64,000 nucleotides of DNA from Sphingopyxis sp. QXT-31. Lineage in GTDB: Bacteria; Pseudomonadota; Alphaproteobacteria; Sphingomonadales; Sphingomonadaceae. How positions within the stretch are numbered: position 1 is the stretch's first letter; the number at the start of each line of letters is the position of its first letter. This document shows positions 42,662 through 51,480 of the stretch, piece after piece. The translations under genes and the position numbers were made by a program. Below the pieces are notes generated by a model, which saw only the letters and a program-made list of their open reading frames with translations, did no database searches and was not told the DNA's origin. Where the stretch lies: positions 4,221,027 through 4,285,026 of the forward strand of contig NZ_CP019449.1 of NCBI RefSeq assembly GCF_001984035.1, given 5' to 3'.

Positions 42662-43603
42662 TTATGTCAGTCTTTTATAACCGCTCACCGGCGGCGCATG
42701 TCCCTTGGCGGCCGATCGTGCGATGACGTCGGCCAGCGGCTCCACCTTCACCGCCATCCATCGTCGGCTGGCGTGGATGATGTTGCTGGCGTCGGCCATG
42801 ATCCCGACATGGCCGGGGAAAAAGACGAGGTCGCCGCGCTGGAGCGCCGCTGGATCGACATCCTTGTCGGCGCCGAGCGAGGCGAGCTGCAGGTCGCTGT
42901 CGCGCGGCAGCTGCACGCCGGCCGCGGCCCAGGCAAGCTGGACCAGCCCCGAACAGTCGATCCCCGCGGCGGTGCGCCCGCCCCACAGATAGGGGGCGCC
43001 GACCAGTTCATCGGCGACCGCGGCGGCATCCTTCGCTTCGGCATCGGCCTCGACCAGCGCCGCGAGCGGCAGATAGCCGTGCGCGGTTGCGAGCCATTCG
43101 CGCTCGGGCTCGCCCATCACCAGCGCGCCGCGCGGCAGCACCGCCGACCCGCCGCTCGCGGCGTCGGGCGCGCTGTGGAGCAGGGCTTCGCTGGCGCGCA
43201 CGCGGTGCGTCGGGGCGATCGGAGCGCCGAGCGCGTCGGCGGCGAGATAGCCGACATAATGGTCGGCGAGGCAATAGCCCCACGCCCAGCCGCCGGTCAG
43301 GTCGAGCAAGGCAAAGCCTTCGCCGAACAGGAGCTCGCTCGTCTGGTCGGCATCGACCGACGGCGCGCTGCGCAGCACCGCGGAGGGCAGGACGCAGCTG
43401 CTCATCATCGGCGCGGCATAATGCGGTGCGAAATGCTGCCCCGCGACCGTGATATCGGCGAGGTCGGGGCGGATCGCGACGACGCGCGGGTCGTAGCTTT
43501 GCGAGGTCCCACTCAGCCCGAAACGGTCGCGCCCCGCGCCGGCCGCGCCGGGGCGTCCCATGCGGATGCGACCCGCCGCCAGTTGTTCGCCCTCTGCTGT
43601 CAC
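42662..43603 (-). CDS. NlpC/P60 family peptidoglycan endopeptidase
   Basis: Protein of about 313 residues. SH3-like domains (about 60-185) precede a C-terminal NlpC/P60 domain with catalytic cysteine in GIDCSGLVQ near 216, histidine in PGHVGIM and a third polar residue in NIIHAS. It should cleave peptidoglycan stem peptides (gamma-D-Glu to diamino acid). No signal peptide is visible, as is common for the cytoplasmic recycling branch. The start is GTG at 43601-43603 or ATG at 43561; neither has a strong ribosome site. Confidence 0.9.
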   Translation of the reverse strand: MTAEGEQLAAGRIRMGRPGAAGAGRDRFGLSGTSQSYDPRVVAIRPDLADITVAGQHFAPHYAAPMMSSCVLPSAVLRSAPSVDADQTSELLFGEGFALLDLTGGWAWGYCLADHYVGYLAADALGAPIAPTHRVRASEALLHSAPDAASGGSAVLPRGALVMGEPEREWLATAHGYLPLAALVEADAEAKDAAAVADELVGAPYLWGGRTAAGIDCSGLVQLAWAAAGVQLPRDSDLQLASLGADKDVDPAALQRGDLVFFPGHVGIMADASNIIHASRRWMAVKVEPLADVIARSAAKGHAPPVSGYKRLT

Positions 43604-43678
43604 TCGATGTTCCGATATGTCGTCAAAACCGCCGTCCGGCGCTCAATCGCGGCGCATTAGACCGCGCTGGCCCTGCGA

Positions 43679-45091
43679 TCAAGACGCATCGCCCTTGCGC
43701 CGCCGGTCATAACGCGCTTGCAGCATCGCCCAGGTTGCGCGCAGCCCGAGCGCCGCGCCCCCTTTGGGCCGACCGTGCTTCGCCGAGGGGCGCCAGGCGA
43801 AGGTGTCGATATGCGCCCAGGCGATACCGTCGCCGACGAAGCGTTTGAGAAACAGCGCCGCGGTTATCGTCCCGGCGAAGGCCGACGAACCCGCGTTGCC
43901 CAAGTCGGCGATGTCGGTTTCGAGCAGGTCCGCATAACCGTCCCACAGCGGCATGCGCCACAAGGGATCGTCGCGCTCGATGCCGCCCGCCAGCATCGCC
44001 TCGGCCAGGCCATCGTCATTGGCGAAGAGCGGCGGCAGGTCGGGGCCGAGCGCGACGCGTGCGGCGCCGGTGAGCGTCGCGAAATCGACGATCAGCTCGG
44101 GCTTGTCCTCGCTCGCCTTCGCCAACGCGTCGCCGAGCACCAGCCGCCCCTCGGCGTCGGTGTTGCCGATCTCGACCGTGAGCCCCAGTCGGCTCTTCAG
44201 CACGTCGCCGGGGCGGAAGGCGTCGGCCGAAATCGCATTTTCCGCCGCCGCGACCAGGCAGTGCAGCCGCACCGGCAGCCCGCTCGCCATCACCAGCTCG
44301 GCAAGCGCCAGCACATGCGCGGCGCCGCCCATATCCTTCTTCATCAGCCGCATGCCCGCCGACGGCTTGATGTCGAGCCCGCCGCTGTCGAAGCTGATCC
44401 CCTTGCCGACGAGCGCGACCTTGGGGTGGTTGTCCTTGCCCCAGACGATCTCGATCAGTCGCGGGGCATGATGCTTCGCCGCCGCGCGCCCGACCGCGTG
44501 GATCATCGGATAACCCTGCTCCAGCGCCTCGCCCTTGGTGACGGTCAGCTTGGCGCCATGCGCCTTGGCGATGCGCTCGGCTTCCTTCTCGATCGCCGCG
44601 GGGCCCATGTCGGCGGCCGGCGTGTTCACCATGTCGCGCACCAGCGCGGTAGCGCGCATCTCGGCGACCACCGCGGCGATTCCGCCGACGTCGCTGGTCA
44701 GCAAGACGCGCGGCGCGCGCGGCTCGGCCTTGGGGCGGTAGCGGTCGAAGCGATATTGGCCGCTCATCCAGCCGAACGTCGCCTTGCCCGGCTGCGCGCC
44801 TTCGACACGGTAGCGACCGTCGGGGAGGATCTGGCCCAGCTTGGCGAGGCACCAGGCCGACAGGCTGTCGACATTGGCGACCGCGGTGACGACGCCCCAT
44901 TTCTCCGGATCGTCGCCGGGCAATATCGCATGGACAAAGGCATCGGGCTTGAAGCCGACCGCGGCGAGATGCGCGCGTTCGCGGGCGCTGCGGCTCTTGA
45001 GCCAGCCGTCGTAGTTCTTTTTGTCGACGAGGTGGATCGGGCGCGCCTCCTGCCCCTTGTCGGGCTGGATCAGATCGGAATAGTCGGTCAT
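43679..45091 (-). CDS. Leucyl aminopeptidase (M17)
   Basis: Zinc aminopeptidase of 470 residues. The M17 core is complete: LVGKGISFDSGGLDIKPSAGM (lysine and aspartate metal ligands), the MKKDMGGAA arginine-side segment, and NTDAEGRLVLGDAL near residues 303-316, the family signature. It lacks the longer N-terminal domain of PepA-type enzymes only in part. It frees N-terminal residues from peptides in the cytosol. The start ATG at 45089-45091; the frame open to 45316 gives no family match. Confidence 0.93.
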   Translation of the reverse strand: MTDYSDLIQPDKGQEARPIHLVDKKNYDGWLKSRSARERAHLAAVGFKPDAFVHAILPGDDPEKWGVVTAVANVDSLSAWCLAKLGQILPDGRYRVEGAQPGKATFGWMSGQYRFDRYRPKAEPRAPRVLLTSDVGGIAAVVAEMRATALVRDMVNTPAADMGPAAIEKEAERIAKAHGAKLTVTKGEALEQGYPMIHAVGRAAAKHHAPRLIEIVWGKDNHPKVALVGKGISFDSGGLDIKPSAGMRLMKKDMGGAAHVLALAELVMASGLPVRLHCLVAAAENAISADAFRPGDVLKSRLGLTVEIGNTDAEGRLVLGDALAKASEDKPELIVDFATLTGAARVALGPDLPPLFANDDGLAEAMLAGGIERDDPLWRMPLWDGYADLLETDIADLGNAGSSAFAGTITAALFLKRFVGDGIAWAHIDTFAWRPSAKHGRPKGGAALGLRATWAMLQARYDRRRKGDAS

Positions 45092-45146
45092 GTGCGCGGT
45101 GCTAGGCCGACGCGGAAACTTTGTCGATTCCCGGCGTTGTTCGGGC

Positions 45147-45983
45147 ATGGCTATCCTATTCCCGCACCGCTTCGCCGCCGCGTTCGTCCCGGCGATCTTG
45201 CTCGTCGCGGCCTGCTCGGCCGAGCCGGAACCGACCCAGGCCCAGAAGGAGGCCGCGGCCAAAGTACCGGGTGCGCCGCCGGGGGCGATCGACGATGTGA
45301 AGGTCGCCAACGCCACCGCGTCGAATGTCGAGGAAAAAAGCGATCTGATGGAGTTCGCCTACAGCTATCCGCTCGAAGCCGCACAGATCCCGCGGATCGC
45401 CGAATGGCTCGACAACGACCGCGTAACCAAGCGCGATGCGCTGATCGCCGAATCGCGCCGCGATCAGGCGCTAATGAAGCAGGAGGGCTTTCCCTACCGC
45501 GCGCACAGCCACCTCCAGACATGGCAGCGGGTGTCGAACACCCCGCGTTTCCTCTCCCTGTCGAGCGGGATCGATACCTATACCGGCGGCGCGCACGGGA
45601 TGACCAACTTCGACACGCTGATCTGGGACCGCAGCAATGCGGTGAAGCTGGCGCCACTCGACCTGTTCACCAGCGGCGAAGCTTTCGACGCCGCCATTGG
45701 CGAAGATTTCTGCGCCGCGATCCAGCGGGCGAAAGCCGCCAAGGGCATCCAGCCCACAGACGAACCCGACGGGATGTTTGCGAAATGCCCGCCAGCCTCG
45801 GCGCAGACCGTCTGGCTCGGCTCGTCCGACGGGCGCCACATCGACCGCATGACGATCGCGATCGCGCCTTACGAGATCGGCGCATATGCCGAGGGCGACT
45901 ACCGGATCAACCTGCCGGTGACGGCGAAGCTCGTGGCTGTGGTAAAGCCCGAATATGCGCGCGACTTCAAAGCGGGAAGATAG
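45147..45983 (+). CDS. DUF4163/DUF3298 lipoprotein
   Basis: Protein of 278 residues with a lipoprotein signal (AFVPAILLVAACS, lipobox Cys near 21). The middle holds a DUF4163-like stretch (LMEFAYSYPLEAAQIP) and the C-terminal half a DUF3298 domain with SSGIDTYTGGAHGMTNFDTLIWD. These domains also occur in RsiV and PdaC. The role here is unknown. The ATG at 45147 gives a good signal. It precedes the SDR gene by four bases, so they are co-transcribed. Confidence 0.87.
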   Translation: MAILFPHRFAAAFVPAILLVAACSAEPEPTQAQKEAAAKVPGAPPGAIDDVKVANATASNVEEKSDLMEFAYSYPLEAAQIPRIAEWLDNDRVTKRDALIAESRRDQALMKQEGFPYRAHSHLQTWQRVSNTPRFLSLSSGIDTYTGGAHGMTNFDTLIWDRSNAVKLAPLDLFTSGEAFDAAIGEDFCAAIQRAKAAKGIQPTDEPDGMFAKCPPASAQTVWLGSSDGRHIDRMTIAIAPYEIGAYAEGDYRINLPVTAKLVAVVKPEYARDFKAGR

Positions 45984-45987
45984 GATC

Positions 45988-46923
45988 ATGGCCAAGCAAC
46001 CCAAGGCCGGCAAGGTCGGCGAAACGATCGCGGAGAAGAAAGGCAAGAAGCGCGCCGCGGCGAAGCTCAAGCAGGAGGTCGGCGCAGGCAAGACGATCGC
46101 CAAGCCGCCGAAGGGTCGCGAGGCCGACCTCGACCGCGCGCCGAAATGGCAGCCGCGCTATCCGGGATCGGGGCGGCTGCACGGCAAGGTCGCGATCGTC
46201 ACGGGCGGCGACAGCGGGATCGGTCGCGCGGTGTGTGCACTATTCGCACGCGAGGGCGCCGATGTAGCGATCGTCTATCATGAGAATCGCGCCGATGCGG
46301 TGGAAAGTGCGGCGATCGTCGAGGCTGAGGGGCGGCGCGCCATCACGATCAAGGCCGACGTCGGCAAGATCGGCGCGGGGGAAAAGATCGTCGCTCAGGC
46401 CGTGGAGAAGCTCGGCCGCCTCGACATCCTGATCAACAATGCCGGCGAGCAGCATCCCGCGGAGGATATTCGCGACATCAGCCCCGAGCAATTGCAGCGC
46501 ACCTTTGCGACCAACATCTTCGGCATGTTCTATCTGGTGCAGGCGGCGCTGCCGCACCTGAAGAAAGGCGCGGCGATCGTCAATTGCACCAGCGTCACCA
46601 TGTATCAGGGGTCGGGCGGGCTGCTCGATTACAGCGCCACCAAGGGCGCGATCACCGCCTTCACCCGTTCGCTCAGCGAAAACCTGGTGGAGAAGGGCAT
46701 CCGCGTCAACGGCGTCGCGCCCGGGCCGATCTGGACCCCGCTCAACCCGCGCGGCGGGGCGCCCGCCAAGAAGGTCGCGACCTTCGGCGAAAGCACGCCG
46801 ATGAAGCGCCCCGGCGAACCCAATGAGGTCGCGCCCTGCTTCCTGTTCCTCGCATGCGAAGACAGCAGCTATATGTCGGGCCAGGTGCTGCATCCCAACG
46901 GCGGCACGATCGTTAATGGATGA
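45988..46923 (+). CDS. SDR family oxidoreductase, YghA-like
   Basis: Short-chain dehydrogenase of 311 residues. A lysine-rich disordered N-terminus (KKGKKRAAAKLKQEVGAGK) precedes DLDRAPKWQPRYPGSGRL, then TGGDSGIG, NNAG, and YSATKGAITAF (Tyr/Lys). The body matches the YghA glucose/ribitol dehydrogenase-like group, often stress-linked. It is downstream of the lipoprotein and upstream of the DUF3008 gene; both SDR and DUF3008 tend to be stress-induced. Confidence 0.9.
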   Translation: MAKQPKAGKVGETIAEKKGKKRAAAKLKQEVGAGKTIAKPPKGREADLDRAPKWQPRYPGSGRLHGKVAIVTGGDSGIGRAVCALFAREGADVAIVYHENRADAVESAAIVEAEGRRAITIKADVGKIGAGEKIVAQAVEKLGRLDILINNAGEQHPAEDIRDISPEQLQRTFATNIFGMFYLVQAALPHLKKGAAIVNCTSVTMYQGSGGLLDYSATKGAITAFTRSLSENLVEKGIRVNGVAPGPIWTPLNPRGGAPAKKVATFGESTPMKRPGEPNEVAPCFLFLACEDSSYMSGQVLHPNGGTIVNG

Positions 46924-46946
46924 CGGGGACGGGCAGGAGAAAGACG

Positions 46947-47129
46947 ATGCCAGCCAAGTCGAAAGCGCAGCAGAAAGCCGCAGGCGCGGCGCTCAGCGCC
47001 AAAAGGGGCGATACGCCCGAATCGAAGCTCAAGGGCGCGTCTAAAGAAATGGCCGAGAGTATGACCGAAAAACAGCTCGAGGAGTTTGCGAAGGGTTCGA
47101 CCAAGGGCAAGCCCGAGCATGTGGATTGA
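46947..47129 (+). CDS. DUF3008 family protein
   Basis: Very small basic/acidic protein of 60 residues. PAKSKAQQKAAGAALSAKRG is the typical start of the DUF3008 family, followed by LKGASKEMAESMTEKQLEEFA and KGKPEHV. Hydrophilic and probably unfolded alone; the role is unknown. An AGGAGA ribosome site lies 6-11 bases upstream of the ATG at 46947. Confidence 0.9.
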   Translation: MPAKSKAQQKAAGAALSAKRGDTPESKLKGASKEMAESMTEKQLEEFAKGSTKGKPEHVD

Positions 47130-47175
47130 GGGAGGTGGCCGGTATCGGGCGTTAGTTGCCGTTCGCAGGGTTATG

Positions 47176-47333
47176 CTCTCTTCCCTTGAGGGGAGAGATA
47201 CGCAGGCTTGGCAGCTTGCTGCCTAGCCGGAGTTGAGAGAGGTTTCCGATCGCCGGTGTCCAAGCACCCCTCTCCAAGCTTCGCTAGCTCCTGACGGAGC
47301 AAGCTGCGCTATCCTCTCCCCTCAAGGGCAAAG
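47176..47333. repeat. Family B dispersed structured repeat, copy 6
   Basis: About 158 bp between the DUF3008 gene and the cytochrome lipoprotein gene, which converge. Inner hairpins: GGCAGC-TT-GCTGCC and GCTCC-TGAC-GGAGC (47287-47300). The 307-base gap 47130-47436 otherwise holds only the hairpin at 47383. Confidence 0.85.
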
Positions 47334-47382
47334 GGCCTTACGGCCGCTCTCCACCCCGAAACCGCCATCTGCCCAAAAGACA

Positions 47383-47413
47383 TAACCCCGGGCCTTATTC
47401 AGACCCGGGGTTA
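47383..47413 (-). terminator. Hairpin downstream of the cytochrome lipoprotein gene
   Basis: TAACCCCGGG and CCCGGGGTTA form a 10-bp perfect stem with an 11-base loop, 24 bases after the stop codon of the minus-strand gene. A T-rich stretch (CTTTT) follows at some distance, so it is a plausible intrinsic terminator. Confidence 0.65.
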
Positions 47414-47436
47414 CGCGACTGCGACCCAGTGCAGCT

Positions 47437-48918
47437 CTATTTTTTTGGTGGTGCTTTCGCGGCTGGCGCCGGTGCGGCTCCGCCCGCTTTCACCGGCAGC
47501 GTGTTCGGCACCTCATAGGGCGATCCCATCGCGACCATGTGGCTGATCGCGACGCGGCGCGGCGTCAGCGGCTTGGGCTGGATGCCGTTGTAGGAGAAGC
47601 TCGTCGCGCTGTGGCATTCGAAGCAGTTGTTGCCCTGTTGCCCCTTGGCGCTCTGCAGGAAGGTCTCCGCCGTGCTGTTCATCAGGCTGATCGCGCCGAC
47701 CGCGTTGGTCTGATTGAGGCTCGCCCAATTGGCGTTGGTGGTGACGTAAGTGTTGGGCTTGAACCAGGCGGTGCCGATCAGATTGTAATTCTGCAGCGGC
47801 GAATTGTTCGGGAAATTCTTGGCCGCGCCCTGCGACGCGGTGTTGATCGCGGCGATGTTCGCGGGGCCGTTCGGCTGGGTGTCGCCGCCGGTCTGGTTCA
47901 TCTGCACGACCTGCGTGATCGGCGAGAATTTGCCCGTCGCCGCGTCGAAGCTGACCGTCGCCGGGTTGGTGTTGGTCTCGACCAGCAAGGCGGCTTGCGA
48001 ATAGGGCGTCCCCGCCTTGTAGAAGGTGAAGTCGTTCGGGTTGCTCTGGCTCGCGTCGAACACAAATGTGTTGTCGGGGAACATCGGCGCATTGAGCTTG
48101 TGCTCGAAGGTCGCCCAGACGAATTCGGGATGGTTCTCGGTATAGCCGACGACGTGCATGCCGACGAGCGCGACCGTCACCGTCTCATATTTGCCGCTCG
48201 GCACCACGGCGCAGGCGCCGCCGGTGCAATTGTTCTGCAACACCGGAACCTCGGCCTGCGTCGTATAGGCGCCCATGGGCGCGGCCTCGCCCGCGGCGAG
48301 CCGGTACCAGGTCGCCTTCACGATCGCGTCGCCGACGCTGAAATAATCGTCCTGGTTCGGGTTGTTCTGATAGGCGCCGGTGGCGATCAGATTGCGTTTG
48401 ACGGTGTCGAAATAATTCGAGGTCATGTGGCTCGACGCATAGACCGGATAGCCGTTGGGCCCGATCAGCATGCTGCCGTCGGCCTCGACGATCGCGCCGT
48501 CCTGGCTGGGGGCGTTGGCGCCCATGTGGATCGGCTTCATATGCGCGTCGAGCCGTAGCAGCGAGGTGCGCGGGACGTCGCCGGTGTTGGTCAGCAGGTC
48601 GTCGGGCACCTGCCAGGTCAGGAAGCGCGGCGTGCCGTCGATCGGCGCATTGGCCCAGACGAAAGCCTCCCACGACCATTGGTTGAACAGGCAGTCGTCG
48701 GCATCGGCGCTCATCGCGGTCGGCAGCGTCGCGGTCGGGTTCAGATAGCCCTGCAGCCCCTCGGCCCAGCCGAAGCCCTCGGGACAGCTGCCCGCGGCGG
48801 CGACTTCCTTCTCTCCATAGCCGCTGTCCTGACAGCCGACGAGAAGCAGCGGTGCCGCCAGCGCGAATGCGACGGCGCGAAGCGGTAACCGACAAAATAG
48901 CGTTTCCGAAAATGTCAT
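47437..48918 (-). CDS. Putative c-type cytochrome lipoprotein
   Basis: Protein of 493 residues. It starts with a lipoprotein signal (VAFALAAPLLLVGCQDSG). The long middle part is rich in N, T and P and has no recognised domain. Near residue 435 it has one heme-c motif, NCFECHSAT, and a methionine-containing tail (ISHMVAMGS) that may supply the sixth ligand. So it is probably an envelope-anchored monoheme protein of unknown partner. The start ATG at 48916-48918 is preceded by GGGGGAGG. The 235-base gap upstream shows no further gene. Confidence 0.8.
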   Translation of the reverse strand: MTFSETLFCRLPLRAVAFALAAPLLLVGCQDSGYGEKEVAAAGSCPEGFGWAEGLQGYLNPTATLPTAMSADADDCLFNQWSWEAFVWANAPIDGTPRFLTWQVPDDLLTNTGDVPRTSLLRLDAHMKPIHMGANAPSQDGAIVEADGSMLIGPNGYPVYASSHMTSNYFDTVKRNLIATGAYQNNPNQDDYFSVGDAIVKATWYRLAAGEAAPMGAYTTQAEVPVLQNNCTGGACAVVPSGKYETVTVALVGMHVVGYTENHPEFVWATFEHKLNAPMFPDNTFVFDASQSNPNDFTFYKAGTPYSQAALLVETNTNPATVSFDAATGKFSPITQVVQMNQTGGDTQPNGPANIAAINTASQGAAKNFPNNSPLQNYNLIGTAWFKPNTYVTTNANWASLNQTNAVGAISLMNSTAETFLQSAKGQQGNNCFECHSATSFSYNGIQPKPLTPRRVAISHMVAMGSPYEVPNTLPVKAGGAAPAPAAKAPPKK

Positions 48919-49153
48919 GATGCGACCTCCCCCTGATCGCATGCAGACTATTATAGTTTGTGAATAGAGTAAATATCGTTGGTGCATTCGGAAAGTCGGG
49001 AGCCCGATAATATTACTGTCAATATGGTTGGATCGCGCACCCGCCTGTGCGCCGCGGCACAGCACAGCGCGGCGGACCGGGTACAAAGGCGCTGGATTCA
49101 CCGGCCGCGATTCGTCATCATGGATAGGGGTCGGGCATCAGGGGGAGGTTGCG

Positions 49154-49723
49154 ATGCGGACGATTTTTACAGGCTTTCTGGGGCTGCTGGCGCTGCTGCT
49201 GGCGGGATGCAGCTTCCAGGCGACGCTCGACAAGCTGGTCTCGCCCGAACGGCAGAAGGAGATCATCGGCATCGCCGAGCGCTTCTGCACCGATCCCGCG
49301 AGCACGGTGAGCCTGCTCCATCCCGAGATCGCGAACACTGCGGTCGCGGCCGCGTCGCAGTTGCAGCGCGAATGCCCCGAAGGGAAAGCGACCTGGCAGC
49401 TCGCTTCCTATGAGTGGAAGACCAATGCCGAGCCGGGGATCAAGCAAAGGCAGGAGGAGGTGGTCGTCGTCGGCCATTCGGGTGCCAAATGGACGACGGT
49501 GTCGCTGCGCTTCTTTGCCGAGAATGATGCGCCGCTGCAGATCGTCGAGTGGAATGTCGTCGGCAGCTCGACCAAGCCCGATGCGCTGACCTTCATCGAA
49601 AGCTATGAGGCGGGCGCCAAGACCATGCGGATCGCCGTGCCGTTGCTGCTGCTGGCGATCGGCGGGCTGATCTTCTGGCTGGTCAGGCGGCGCCGCGCCA
49701 AGCGCGCGGCCCCGCCCGCCTGA
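49154..49723 (+). CDS. Hypothetical membrane-anchored lipoprotein
   Basis: Protein of 189 residues. Lipobox LLLAGC at the N-terminus, a central extracytoplasmic part (ERFCTDPASTVSLLHPEI) and a C-terminal membrane helix (RIAVPLLLLAIGGLIFWLV) with a basic tail. No known domain. The ATG at 49154 follows GGGGGAGG. It ends exactly where the convergent monooxygenase gene ends, stop against stop. Confidence 0.75.
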   Translation: MRTIFTGFLGLLALLLAGCSFQATLDKLVSPERQKEIIGIAERFCTDPASTVSLLHPEIANTAVAAASQLQRECPEGKATWQLASYEWKTNAEPGIKQRQEEVVVVGHSGAKWTTVSLRFFAENDAPLQIVEWNVVGSSTKPDALTFIESYEAGAKTMRIAVPLLLLAIGGLIFWLVRRRRAKRAAPPA

Positions 49724-51283
49724 TCATTCGGCGGCTTCGAGCGCTGGGGCTTCGGCCTCGGCGGCTGGAGCGCGCGCATTGCCGAAGCTCAGCACGCCGT
49801 CCTCGATCGCACCGGTGCGCATGTCGACGCGGTCCTGCAGATAATTCTGGTTGAGCCGCCACGGCAGCTTGTCGGCATTTTTCGGCATGATGTGCAGCGA
49901 GCGCTGGATATAGCCCGACGAGAAGTCGAAGATATTCTCCTCGGTCAGGCTGGCCGGATCGGCGAGCACGGGCGTCGCCACCGTCGTGCCGGTCGCCTGC
50001 ATATGGTTGAGCACGCGGCAGACATATTCGGCGACGATGTCGGCGCGCAAAGTCCAGCTGGCATTGAGATAACCGAACACCGCCGAGAAATTCGGGACGT
50101 TCGAGAACATGCACGCCTTATAATAATAATGCTCGCTCCAGTCGACGATATCGCCGTCGACGCGCACCGGAATCTTGCCCGCGACCGCGAGGCTGAGCCC
50201 CGTCGCGGTGACGATGATGTCGGCGTCCAGATGCTTGCCCGATTTGAGCTGGATGCCCGTCGCGTCGAAGCGCTCGATATGGTCGGTAACCACCGACGCC
50301 TTGTCGCGCTTGATCGCCTCGAAGAAATCGGCGTCGGGGACCAGGCACAGCCTTTGTTCCCACGGATTATAGGGCGGAGTGAAGGCTTCGGCATCGTAAC
50401 GATCGCCCAGCGTCTTCTGGACCTGCTTGGTCAGGAAGTCGCGGACCTTCTCCGGCTTGGTGCGCGCCTTCTGGAAGACGATGTCCTGCATCTTCACATT
50501 CTTGAAGCGGGTGATCTTGTACGCGAGTTGCTCGGGCAGGATCTTGCGCAGGAAATTGGCAAGGCCGTCCTTGGCGGGGCGGATCGCGAACCAGGTCGGG
50601 GTGCGCTGCAGCATGGTGACATGCGCCGCGCCGGGGCCGTTCTTGGGATCGGTCATCGCCGGGACGATCGTCACCGCGGTCGCGCCCGACCCGATCACCA
50701 CGACCTTCTTGCCCGTATAATCCAGGTCCTTGGGCCAGAATTGCGGATGCACGATCTGCCCCTGGAAATCGTCGCGCCCGGTGAAATTAGCGTCGAAGGG
50801 GGAGTCATAGTCGTAATAGCCCGCGCCGAGGTATAGCCAGCGCGCGGTGGTGGTCGACGTGCCGCCCGAGGCGTCCTCCATCGTCACCGTCCAGCGCGCC
50901 GCCGCGCTGTCCCAGTCGGCGCCCACGACCTTGCGGTCGAAACGGATGCGCTCGCGGATGTGCCGCTCGTCGACGATGCGGTTGAGATAGTCGAGGATCG
51001 CGGGGCCGTCGGCGATCGACTTCTCGTGCTTCCACGGCTCGAAGACGAAACCCAAAGTGTGCATGTCGCTGTCCGAACGGATGCCGGGATAGCGGAACAG
51101 GTCCCAGGTGCCGCCGAGGTCGGCGCGGCGCTCGACAAGCGCAAAGCTGCGGTCGGGGCTATGCGCCTGCAGATGCACGGCCATGCCGATGCCCGAAATG
51201 CCCGCGCCGACGATCAGCACATCCTGATCGACCGGGGCAGCCGCCGTGCCGCTCGCGCGTTCCATGGTCGCACTGTCTGCCAT
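49724..51283 (-). CDS. Baeyer-Villiger-type flavin monooxygenase
   Basis: FAD/NADPH monooxygenase of 519 residues. The FAD motif GAGISG lies near residue 26, the type I Baeyer-Villiger fingerprint FQGQIVHPQFWP (FxGxxxHxxxW) near 165, and the second nucleotide motif GSGATA near 187. It may oxidise ketones, cyclic ketones or steroid-like compounds. The start was chosen as the ATG at 51281-51283 with GGAG eight bases upstream. It is divergent from the phosphate operon. Confidence 0.9.
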   Translation of the reverse strand: MADSATMERASGTAAAPVDQDVLIVGAGISGIGMAVHLQAHSPDRSFALVERRADLGGTWDLFRYPGIRSDSDMHTLGFVFEPWKHEKSIADGPAILDYLNRIVDERHIRERIRFDRKVVGADWDSAAARWTVTMEDASGGTSTTTARWLYLGAGYYDYDSPFDANFTGRDDFQGQIVHPQFWPKDLDYTGKKVVVIGSGATAVTIVPAMTDPKNGPGAAHVTMLQRTPTWFAIRPAKDGLANFLRKILPEQLAYKITRFKNVKMQDIVFQKARTKPEKVRDFLTKQVQKTLGDRYDAEAFTPPYNPWEQRLCLVPDADFFEAIKRDKASVVTDHIERFDATGIQLKSGKHLDADIIVTATGLSLAVAGKIPVRVDGDIVDWSEHYYYKACMFSNVPNFSAVFGYLNASWTLRADIVAEYVCRVLNHMQATGTTVATPVLADPASLTEENIFDFSSGYIQRSLHIMPKNADKLPWRLNQNYLQDRVDMRTGAIEDGVLSFGNARAPAAEAEAPALEAAE

Positions 51284-51393
51284 GATCTCGTCTCCCATAT
51301 GTCTTTACGGTCCAGCTTACGCACCGCGTTGCATTTTGCAATCGAATTGACGTTTACGGAAAGTGGCGCTAGCGCAACCGGCTTCGCTTGTGA

Positions 51394-51433
51394 CTGTCAC
51401 AAAATCGTCATAGAGGCGAAACCAATTTGTAAC
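51394..51433 (+). promoter_or_regulatory. Pho-box-like repeats upstream of the Nudix-DUF47-pit genes
   Basis: CTGTCAC (51394-51400), AAAA, TCGTCAT (51405-51411): two 7-bp half sites with the 11-base period of PhoB boxes (consensus CTGTCAT). A further TTGTAAC at 51427-51433 is in phase. It lies 48-87 bases before the TTG start. The binding regulator (PhoB) is inferred. Confidence 0.6.
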
Positions 51434-51480
51434 CATGCGGCCGCGACCCGCCTCAAGCCCACTGGAAAGGGATCGAATAA

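Noticed and set aside
43718..46267. Long plus-strand frame of 849 codons over leucyl aminopeptidase
   Set aside because: Antisense to a clear M17 gene and then overlaps the DUF3298 and SDR genes in another frame; composition is Arg/Ala-rich as in shadow frames.
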